From: Nitrospirota bacterium
Lineage (GTDB): Bacteria > Nitrospirota > Thermodesulfovibrionia > Thermodesulfovibrionales > Dissulfurispiraceae
Direction: 5' to 3'
Assembly (NCBI GenBank): GCA_016212685.1
Contig: JACREW010000037.1
Span: forward strand, 1 to 13,547
DNA: 13,547 bases
Below the pieces are notes generated by a model that saw only the letters and a list, made by a program, of their open reading frames with translations, ran no database searches and was not told where the DNA came from. Of the stretch, positions 1-6,227 are shown one piece after another. A program made the translations under genes and the position numbers. How positions within the stretch are numbered: position 1 is the stretch's first letter; every line of letters begins with the position of its first letter.

Positions 1-3
1 GAA

Positions 4-702
4 ATGATGGGAATAGAGAAGGACAGGCTTATTATAAAAAGGATACCCCTTCAACAATTGTCAAAGGCGCCCGAGAAATCGGTCTCGAGGCGGGAATTCT
101 TTTCCGTATTCAGGGCAAAGGCCGCGGAAGTAGCTGTAACTTCACTTCCTGATGTCGGAACCGGCGGAGACGAAAAGGAGACATTCATCGGAGCTATTAC
201 GAGGAGACCTGAAAATTTCAAGAGAAGACTCCTTATTCAGGCGCTTGAGGGATTTCCGTCTTTGAAAGAGATGCATATACCGTCAACGGATGCAATGCTC
301 GCGGAGATCGAGGTGTCTTCCAAATGCACCGGTTGTGCCGTTTGCGCAACCCTTTGCCCGGCAGGCGCTTTAACCCAAAAGCAGGAAGGCGGGAAATTCT
401 GCTTGAGTTTTAAGCCGGCATTGTGCACTAACTGCCGTATTTGCGAGGAGACCTGCATGCCCGGCGCGATAAAAATAAAGGAAACGGCAAGGCTGAATTA
501 TCTGGCGGAAGATATGGAGATCAGGGTCTTTGAAACGGAAAGAAAGACCTGCTCGGTATGCGGGATGGATTTTGTTTCTGCGCCGGAAAGTCTTCAGCTT
601 TCCGGGGACGCCATTACAAATGGCATATGCCCCTTATGTATAAGCAGACATAAAAAGCAAATGGCGTTTGTTCAAAACGGATTTGTTAAAACATCGACAT
701 AG
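4..702 (+). CDS. Ferredoxin-like protein with two [4Fe-4S] clusters and a C-terminal Cys-pair (zinc-ribbon-like) tail
   Basis: The protein is 232 aa if it starts at the ATG at base 4. Only three bases precede that codon and the frame is open to the window edge, so the true start may lie upstream. Two ferredoxin motifs are visible: C108-x2-C111-x2-C114-x3-C118-P and C141-x2-C144-x2-C147-x3-C151-P. Each should bind a [4Fe-4S] cluster. Past them are two CxxC pairs, C183/C186 (CSVCGMDF) and C209/C212 (CPLC), arranged like a zinc ribbon or rubredoxin knuckle. The N-terminal 100 residues are basic and not recognised, and there is no signal peptide, so it is probably cytoplasmic. It lies just upstream of a TorD chaperone in a Mo-enzyme operon, which suggests a role in electron supply or in cofactor or cluster maturation, somewhat like NapF. 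The cluster motifs are certain; the exact role is inferred. Confidence 0.8.
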   Translation: MMGIEKDRLIIKRIPLQQLSKAPEKSVSRREFFSVFRAKAAEVAVTSLPDVGTGGDEKETFIGAITRRPENFKRRLLIQALEGFPSLKEMHIPSTDAMLAEIEVSSKCTGCAVCATLCPAGALTQKQEGGKFCLSFKPALCTNCRICEETCMPGAIKIKETARLNYLAEDMEIRVFETERKTCSVCGMDFVSAPESLQLSGDAITNGICPLCISRHKKQMAFVQNGFVKTST

Positions 703-723
703 AGATTAGATATGGAGGTTAAA

Positions 724-1428
724 GTGAGCGAATTGGAAGCTGTAACAGCGGAAGAAAGGGAAAGGACATACAGATTTTTAGCGGGTCTTTGCCTTAAGCC
801 GCCTTCGGATTCTCTGATTGCAATGATAAAGGACGGAAGCATATTATCGGTCTTTCAGGATAATTATGAAGACGGCGAAGGGATAGAGTCTTATCCCGCG
901 GGGCTGTTTGAATTCGTCAGGCAGGCCGAGAATATGCCGGATCTTAAGGACGAATTGGAGGCCGAGCATACCGCCTTATTTGTGCTCCCGTCGGACGTAA
1001 TTCCGCACGAGGCGGTGTATCTCGACAGGGATAAGAGGCTCGGAGGAAGGGTTACCATAAGCGTCGTTCAATTTTATGAAAAGGCGGGCGCGAATATTCT
1101 GAAAGAGTGCATCTCGATGCCGGACCACTTAGGAATGGAATTGGAGTTTATGGCCTTTCTATGCAGGATAGAAAAGGAGTCGCGGGAAAAGACCGATTTT
1201 GAGTCGCTTCAGAAATGCATCGAACTCCAGAAGGAATTCATGAACGAACATCTTTCGAAATGGGTGTATCGCTGTTGCGAAAAGATTATCGAAAGGGCGG
1301 AATACGGATTTTATAAGGCCGTTGCCCGTTCCATTACCGAGTTTATGAAGAACGAAGAAGAATATATCTTAGAACTTTATTCAAAAGTATGCAGGGAGGG
1401 GAAAAACCTATGCGAAACAGTCGGCTAA
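724..1428 (+). CDS. TorD/DmsD-family molybdoenzyme chaperone (first copy)
   Basis: This is a helical cytoplasmic chaperone of the TorD/DmsD/NarJ superfamily. These proteins bind the Tat leader of a Mo-bis-MGD enzyme and hold it for cofactor loading before export. Family signs are the EAEHTALFVLPSDVIPHEAV segment, matching the family's Y/H-x-x-LF...P...P-x-E region, and the helix MPDHLGMELEFMAFL. The GTG at 724 is chosen because GGAGG at 714-718 sits five bases upstream. An in-frame ATG at 712 is possible but has only a weak ribosome site. The product is 234 aa from 724 (238 from 712). Its 3' end overlaps the cytochrome gene by 19 bases, indicating translational coupling. A second TorD gene closes the operon, so the two may serve different client enzymes, one possibly upstream of the window. 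Confidence 0.85.
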   Translation: MSELEAVTAEERERTYRFLAGLCLKPPSDSLIAMIKDGSILSVFQDNYEDGEGIESYPAGLFEFVRQAENMPDLKDELEAEHTALFVLPSDVIPHEAVYLDRDKRLGGRVTISVVQFYEKAGANILKECISMPDHLGMELEFMAFLCRIEKESREKTDFESLQKCIELQKEFMNEHLSKWVYRCCEKIIERAEYGFYKAVARSITEFMKNEEEYILELYSKVCREGKNLCETVG

Positions 1429-2390
1429 AACCTATTTTAATAATCGCAGCCGTATTTGTAGCGGCCTCCGTCATATACAGCCCGGTGTGGTCTGAGGAGC
1501 CCGTTTCGAAAAAGAAAAAGAAGTATCCCCATCCGCATGCCTTGCATCTTGAGGCAATGAGCCAAACGGCGGCGGATCTTTCCATGGATGAGATCAAAGA
1601 CTGGCCGGGATTGATGAAATCCATAAAGGGGAAGATTGATATTCTGCCTCTCAGCGCAGAGGCGCGCGCGATTATCGGCGCTTTCAGGCCCGAGGCCATG
1701 AACAGCGATGAAAAATCAGTCGTGGTAGGAGAAATAAATAAACTCCTTCAGAATGAAAAGCTCGTCTCCCACGTAAAGACCGTTCTGCCCTTAAGCTCTG
1801 GAAGCATGAAGCTCGAGTCCGATTACATGAAGAGCAAAGATACAGAGGACCTTAAGTGGATGAACAGGAGCATTGTAAGCGATATGTTTACGCAGATACC
1901 CCGGAAGGAAAAAGTCAGGGGACTGAAGCAGATTACCTGCGCGACCTGCCATGAGGCTTGGGGGCCTAATGCATGGGGTCAGGTTGAGAAAGGTGACGCA
2001 TCCGGAGCTTATAAAGCCGCTGTCGATGAAAGGGCTGTAACCGAATGTTTTTCAAAAGTCATAGCGGGCGAAAAAGGCATGGAAGAATGCGCCGAAATGA
2101 TAAGCATAATTAAAAGATCGAGGATACAGGATCCCGGTCCGTTGGCTAAGTTTATACAGAGGAAGAATACGAAGGGCGAAATAGAATTCTTTGCGGCCAT
2201 TCATCCTGAAGACCCCTATACCTTCAAACCGCTTTTAAAGAGGCTTGTATGTCTGGAGTGCCACGGTCAGGAAAGAAAGGTCACTAAATTCAGGGGGCGT
2301 GACGGCAAGATGAAAGAAATTCCGGTGTTTTACGGCATGGGAATAAAGAAGCGTCACGAGCATGAACATGAATCGGAGACTGGAAAATGA
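1410..2390 (+). CDS. Secreted diheme c-type cytochrome
   Basis: The ATG at 1410 is preceded by GGGAGGGG, giving 326 aa. A Sec signal peptide (MRNSRLKPILIIAAVFVAAS, then cleavage near SPVWS/EE) sends it to the periplasm. Two CxxCH heme sites are present: CATCH at residues 177-181 and CLECH at 281-285. There are two further cysteines near 213 and 227 that could form a disulfide. The roughly 140 residues before the first heme are not recognised but carry a His-rich stretch (HPHALH) just after a KKKKK run, which could supply distal heme ligands. The C-terminus is also His/Glu-rich (RHEHEHE). The gene overlaps the chaperone gene before it and shares an ATGA stop/start with the porin after it, so all three are probably coupled in translation. 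It is the best candidate in the window for electron partner of the anchorless Mo enzyme at 6228-9168; that link is inferred. Confidence 0.85.
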   Translation: MRNSRLKPILIIAAVFVAASVIYSPVWSEEPVSKKKKKYPHPHALHLEAMSQTAADLSMDEIKDWPGLMKSIKGKIDILPLSAEARAIIGAFRPEAMNSDEKSVVVGEINKLLQNEKLVSHVKTVLPLSSGSMKLESDYMKSKDTEDLKWMNRSIVSDMFTQIPRKEKVRGLKQITCATCHEAWGPNAWGQVEKGDASGAYKAAVDERAVTECFSKVIAGEKGMEECAEMISIIKRSRIQDPGPLAKFIQRKNTKGEIEFFAAIHPEDPYTFKPLLKRLVCLECHGQERKVTKFRGRDGKMKEIPVFYGMGIKKRHEHEHESETGK

Positions 2391-4123
2391 GAATTGCTAA
2401 CGCATATATTTTTGCCGCAGCATTTGTGGCCGCCTTACTTTTCGCGCCGGATTTTTCATCTTATGCGGCAGACGCGCAATCTGGAGAAGATACGAGGAAA
2501 TATATACAGAGTCTTGAAAAGCGCATTTCCGACATCGAGTCGCTGGTGCAAAAGCTGTTAAAAGGCAAGGAGCCGGCAGCGCAGGCTCCCGCGCCTAAAG
2601 ACACTATTGCAAAAGAAAAAACAAAACCGGCGGCAGACGATGAATGGGGCGAGCCCGTTGTCAGCGCGGAAGCGCCCGGCGGCAGGGATCCCGATGCCCG
2701 GCGCAGGCTTACGGAACTCGAGACATGGAAGAGGAAACAGGATGCAAAGATAGCAAAGGAGGCGGAAGAGGCTGCCGACAAGGTGAAGTTCGACTTCTCC
2801 GGCAAATACAAACTGCGTGTCAATACGAGGAGCAACTTCAATCTCAACAACCCTTTACAGACATGGCAATATGACAATATGACTTACTTCGACCAGAGGT
2901 TTCAGATGAAGATAGACGCCGAATACGGCCCCCTTTCAACGGCCGTTGTGTTCGACAAAGGCAACTTTGTTTTTGACTGGAAGGAAGACAGCGAGGGAAC
3001 CCTCGACCGTTTGTCCGAATTCCAGACCGTGAACTCGGCCCTCGTCAGGGAACTCTATGTTCAGTACACAAGCAATTATGTGGCAAAGGTCGGAAGGCAG
3101 AGCATGATCGTCGGCAACGGAGGCATCGTTCTCGAAGGGCCCGTAGATGCCCTGAAATTTACCCATCCGCTCGGAATGACCCCTTTAGGAAGGATGTCGG
3201 CTACGCTATCTTATATTGCCATAGCAGGGGGATGGAAGAATTACAATAATTTCACTTACCCTTCCGGCGATAGGACTGCAGTCCTCGGTGTTGCGAATAA
3301 ACTGGACGGATGGCTGCTGAGCTTCAATATCAAGCCGAAAAAGGATTTGACTATCGAGCCTTATATCCTCAAAGTTTTTGACAGAGGCAAATCGGACAGT
3401 CCCGATTTGAATCTCGATAAGGATTTTAATGCGAGCACAACTCCGAGGGACGGGAGCTTCGAGCCCACGTGGATAGGCATTGCAGGACACGGCAAGGAAG
3501 GTAATTTTTCTTACAAGGCAGACCTGATGTATCTTACCGGTTCTTACACGAAGAACAGGGATATAAGCGCTTATGCGGCATTGCTGCGCGGGGATTATGA
3601 TTTTAAGACCGTTAAGGCAGGATTGGAGTTCGGCAGGGGATCGGGCAACAAGGCCGATGACCCGGCTACAGAGGACATGAAATATTTCAGCGGATTATTC
3701 CTTTGTAAAGAACGGAGGAAGTTCGGCAATATTTTCAGCGAAGACATAAGAGCCGGATATTTCTTATATGACAGCAACCTTGCCAACGTTACGTTTGCAA
3801 GGGCGATTGCAGGCTTTGAGCCGGTTAAGAAATTAAAGACAAACATCTCGCTGGCGAAGTTCTGGACTACCGAGAGTGTTTATAAAGGGCGCGGCACTGT
3901 AAGTAACTGGTGGGATTGGAGCCGGGGCGCGGCTACTTCCACAGAGAAGACAAAGGATATCGGATGGGAAATGGATATGAACTTCGATTTCCCGATATAT
4001 AAGCGTTTGAACGGCTTTGCGGAGTTCGGATATTTCGTGCCTGGCAATGTTTACAGGAGGTCGAATGGACAGAAGGCCGATTCCGCATCGGAGATTGTCC
4101 TCGGTGCGGAGTTTGAATTCTAA
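2387..4123 (+). CDS. Outer-membrane beta-barrel porin with N-terminal coiled coil
   Basis: The protein has 578 aa. A signal peptide (cleavage near SSYAA/DA) is followed by a predicted coiled coil at about residues 35-60 (YIQSLEKRISDIESLVQKLL). Next come a Pro/Ala/Lys linker and a second charged helix at about 102-131. From about residue 133 to the end the sequence alternates polar and aromatic residues in the manner of beta strands. The last strand ends in ...GAEFEF, with the terminal Phe recognised by the BAM machinery. This layout resembles large porins of the alginate-export/OprO-like type seen in Nitrospirota and Geobacter relatives. Its start overlaps the cytochrome stop (ATGA, 2387-2390) and its last 59 bases overlap the PKD gene. 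A porin next to a secreted cytochrome could admit a substrate or form part of an electron conduit; the sequence alone does not decide. Confidence 0.75.
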   Translation: MRIANAYIFAAAFVAALLFAPDFSSYAADAQSGEDTRKYIQSLEKRISDIESLVQKLLKGKEPAAQAPAPKDTIAKEKTKPAADDEWGEPVVSAEAPGGRDPDARRRLTELETWKRKQDAKIAKEAEEAADKVKFDFSGKYKLRVNTRSNFNLNNPLQTWQYDNMTYFDQRFQMKIDAEYGPLSTAVVFDKGNFVFDWKEDSEGTLDRLSEFQTVNSALVRELYVQYTSNYVAKVGRQSMIVGNGGIVLEGPVDALKFTHPLGMTPLGRMSATLSYIAIAGGWKNYNNFTYPSGDRTAVLGVANKLDGWLLSFNIKPKKDLTIEPYILKVFDRGKSDSPDLNLDKDFNASTTPRDGSFEPTWIGIAGHGKEGNFSYKADLMYLTGSYTKNRDISAYAALLRGDYDFKTVKAGLEFGRGSGNKADDPATEDMKYFSGLFLCKERRKFGNIFSEDIRAGYFLYDSNLANVTFARAIAGFEPVKKLKTNISLAKFWTTESVYKGRGTVSNWWDWSRGAATSTEKTKDIGWEMDMNFDFPIYKRLNGFAEFGYFVPGNVYRRSNGQKADSASEIVLGAEFEF

Positions 4124-4457
4124 ATTGTTTTTCTCAATCCTGATTTTGTTCGCAGCGATAGCATTGACCTGCGGGATAGTCTTTTCCGAAGAGCGCAATG
4201 ATGCAAAGGTCGAAATTATTGCGGCTCCGAAATCAGGAAAGGGACCAATGATAGTGCATCTCGAGCCGAAGATAAAAAATCTTGAGGGACCGGTAAGGTT
4301 CGAGTGGCTCTTCGGGGACGGGCAGGAAAGCGCGGAAATGGTGCCCCCTCCGCATTACTATGAAGCGGGCAAATACAATGTAATGCTGGAAGTTACGGAC
4401 GGGAGAGGGAAAAAATACACTGCGGGCATTAGTGTCGATGCCGCTTCTCCGGGATGA
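4065..4457 (+). CDS. Small secreted PKD-domain protein
   Basis: The chosen ATG at 4065 follows a perfect AGGAGG (4055-4060) inside the porin gene, so the two genes overlap by 59 bases in different frames. The product is 130 aa. Residues 21-39 form a hydrophobic segment (SKLFFSILILFAAIALTCGI), either an uncleaved anchor or a signal peptide with a long basic n-region. An in-frame GTG at 4104 would give a shorter, more usual signal peptide and is the main alternative. Residues 48-126 are a single PKD (polycystic-kidney-disease, Ig-like) domain, shown by WLFGDGQE at 81-88 and YYEAGKYNVMLEVTDG. PKD domains are beta sandwiches in extracytoplasmic proteins, used for adhesion or protein contacts. The next gene also carries a PKD domain, so the pair may interact or sit on the same surface. 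Confidence 0.75.
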   Translation: MDRRPIPHRRLSSVRSLNSKLFFSILILFAAIALTCGIVFSEERNDAKVEIIAAPKSGKGPMIVHLEPKIKNLEGPVRFEWLFGDGQESAEMVPPPHYYEAGKYNVMLEVTDGRGKKYTAGISVDAASPG

Positions 4458-4528
4458 GGCGGGTTCTTCTGCACTGTGGAACAGGGGCCAAATTAAAAAA
4501 AAAGAGAAAAGATCAGGAGGTATTAAAA

Positions 4529-5533
4529 GTGATTAGATTTGTTAAGGTTGTGTTGTTATCGGCTGTTTTGAGGGGACTGTCCCTATTTACGGACGAAGTG
4601 AAACATAGTCGTAGAATGGGGACTGTCCCCGCTCTGATTTTTTTCTTTTTGCTCCTGTTCGGCGTTACTGCGGCCTCTGCCGAAGATGCGTCCGTTGTGA
4701 GGGCTGCGCAGGTTGACGGGACGGTATTGAAAAACGGCTCTCCCATGAGAGATGGGGATATTATCCAGCGCGATGACAAGATAGAGGCAAAGGCAAACTC
4801 CGCTGCGGTTCTTACATGGTCGAACGGAAGCATTGTACAGATGTATCAGGACACGATATTGATACTGCAAGGGGTTATGTTTGAGGCCGACAGGAAAATG
4901 GAAACTACGCTTCTTAAATTTGAAAAAGGCCGCGTATTTGTAAAGGCGCAGGTTCCCGAACACCTCTTTACTCATTTTGAGATAAATGTCGGAGGATCTC
5001 CGGTAAAGACGCAGGGCTCTGAATTCGCGCTGAAATATGACGATGCAAAAAAAGAGATTACGCTATGGTCGCTTTTAGGAAGGGTAGTTGTAGATGCGGG
5101 AACAGGCGCATTAAGAGTGGATGACGGGCAGCAGGCGGTTCAGAAAATAGGCGGAGGCGCGGCAACCCCCGTGGCGATGCAGGACAAGATAAAGAGTTCC
5201 TTAACGAGTGTGTCAAAGAAATTGGGCGGCAGTCTGCTTATCGAAGAAGAACTGAGTTCCTGCTTGCCGCTGAAGGTAAAGATCGGAGGCGTAAGGAACA
5301 GGAGAGGCGACGCGCCCTATACGGTTAAATTCAAGGCTATAATCGGAGGCGGTAGCGGCAGTATCAAATCCATACGGTGGGATTTCGGCGACGGAGAAAG
5401 CGTTTTAGGCAAAGAGGCTCAGCATACTTTTACGCAGGGCGTCTATGCGGTTGTATTAACCGTTGAAGATGAGAGCGGACAGAAGGCGACCGGCCAACTC
5501 AACATCTCCGTGGAAGAGGCGTGTGGGTGTTAA
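4529..5533 (+). CDS. Secreted FecR-domain plus PKD-domain protein with an insertion in its signal peptide
   Basis: The start chosen is the GTG at 4529, eight bases after AGGAGG (4515-4520), giving 334 aa. An in-frame ATG at 4454 that overlaps the previous stop as ATGA is the coupled alternative. Residues 1-14 and 35-51 are the two halves of a signal peptide ending in TAASA/ED. Residues 15-34 are encoded by a palindrome-bounded 60-base insertion (see repeat). An ATG within that insertion (4616) would give a shorter protein with the hydrophobic core intact. Residues 60-205 match the FecR fold (VDGTVLKNGSPMRDGD, VKTQGSEFALKYD, LLGRVVVD). Residues 245-328 are a PKD domain (RWDFGDGE at 283-290). 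The C-terminus ends unusually in Cys-Gly-Cys. No sigma factor or TonB receptor is nearby, so this is not a classical FecIRA regulator. A structural envelope role is more likely. Confidence 0.8.
   Translation: MIRFVKVVLLSAVLRGLSLFTDEVKHSRRMGTVPALIFFFLLLFGVTAASAEDASVVRAAQVDGTVLKNGSPMRDGDIIQRDDKIEAKANSAAVLTWSNGSIVQMYQDTILILQGVMFEADRKMETTLLKFEKGRVFVKAQVPEHLFTHFEINVGGSPVKTQGSEFALKYDDAKKEITLWSLLGRVVVDAGTGALRVDDGQQAVQKIGGGAATPVAMQDKIKSSLTSVSKKLGGSLLIEEELSSCLPLKVKIGGVRNRRGDAPYTVKFKAIIGGGSGSIKSIRWDFGDGESVLGKEAQHTFTQGVYAVVLTVEDESGQKATGQLNISVEEACGC
4571..4630 (+). repeat. Palindrome-bounded 60-base insertion (REP/MITE-like) inside a signal-peptide coding region
   Basis: Two copies of an odd-centred palindrome, GGGGACTGTCCC (4572-4583) and GGGGACTGTCCCC (4618-4630), bound 34 unrelated bases. 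The whole unit with the preceding A is 60 bases, exactly 20 codons. Removing it joins codons for VVLLSAVL to ALIFFFLLL and restores a textbook signal peptide. A related palindrome, AAGGGACAGTCCCTT, occurs at 13196-13210. The copies and the frame-neutral length are seen directly. That this is a mobile REP/MITE-like element, moved by something like a REP-associated tyrosine transposase, is inference. No transposase lies in the window. Confidence 0.7.
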
Positions 5534-6206
5534 GGGATTAGAGTGTGTAGAGGGATGTGTCCGATGCTGCACGGATAAGGGTAATCCCCTCGAATTGACT
5601 GTTGGGGATATTTTGAGGCTGTGCGGTCATTTGTCTATGGAAGCCGGAGAGTTTTTCGAGAACTATTGCGAGATAATGTGGAACAGGATACCCGGCACGT
5701 CTCTCCTTATCCCTTCCGTAGGGCTGGTATTCCCGTGCGGGTTTCTTGAGAACGGCAAATGCACAGTATACGACGTCAGGCCTATTCATTGCCGGCTTTT
5801 TCCAGAGGCGCTTGTAACGGATAACGGCAATCTGGACATATACCGCAACTGCGGATACCAATGCATAGACACGGGAACTGCTTTAGATGCGAATAGAAAG
5901 GCATACACCCATAGGCTGAAAGACATAGACAGGCACGAATTGAAGGTTACCGCGTCTTATTTCGATAACTTCAGCTATTGTGTAGAGTTAAGCCCCGAGG
6001 AACTCGGCAGAATAGGAAATTTTCTGTCCGGTATCGGCAATATGGAAATGGCCGCAAAAAAGAGGGAATTATATACGGAGACCATAGATAAAAAAACAAT
6101 GGAAGCGGTGGAGTCTGTGTTCAGAAAAAAATTGTGCAAACTCAATACGAAATTTCCCAAAGGGGACGCCGGCTATCTGTCCGTTATTTCAAAACCATTC
6201 AGGTAA
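5523..6206 (+). CDS. YkgJ-family cysteine-cluster protein (putative Zn/Fe-binding)
   Basis: The protein is of the YkgJ type (CxxxCxxCC family, annotated as zinc- or iron-chelating). From the GTG at 5523, which overlaps the previous stop, it is 227 aa; longer starts near 5463-5469 are possible because the ribosome site is weak. The signature C8-x3-C12-x2-C15-C16 lies at the N-terminus. It is followed by F-P-C72-G-F, C80-TVYDVRPIH-C90 and C110/C114, the usual spacing of the family including the YxxRPxxC core. There is no signal peptide, so it is cytoplasmic. The C-terminal third is charged and helical without recognised motifs. Family members have no settled biochemical role. Its place between envelope genes and a Mo/Fe-S enzyme suggests help with metal or cluster supply, which is inference only. 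Confidence 0.8.
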   Translation: MGVKGLECVEGCVRCCTDKGNPLELTVGDILRLCGHLSMEAGEFFENYCEIMWNRIPGTSLLIPSVGLVFPCGFLENGKCTVYDVRPIHCRLFPEALVTDNGNLDIYRNCGYQCIDTGTALDANRKAYTHRLKDIDRHELKVTASYFDNFSYCVELSPEELGRIGNFLSGIGNMEMAAKKRELYTETIDKKTMEAVESVFRKKLCKLNTKFPKGDAGYLSVISKPFR

Positions 6207-6227
6207 GCCGTCCAAAGCGAGGGATAA

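Noticed and set aside
85..105. Tat-like SRREFF motif in the ferredoxin-like protein
   Set aside because: No hydrophobic stretch follows and the motif is about 28 residues from the first ATG, so a Tat leader is not supported.
3389..3408. Near-palindrome AAATCGG-N6-CCGATTT with a GGACAGTCC core
   Set aside because: It lies within porin codons with no paired copy or insertion signature. It resembles the GGGACTGTCCC family only in the core and is probably chance.
4454..4528. Earlier ATG start for the FecR-PKD protein, overlapping the previous stop as ATGA
   Set aside because: It would add 25 charged residues encoded partly by a nine-A run ahead of the signal peptide, while the GTG at 4529 has a perfect AGGAGG.
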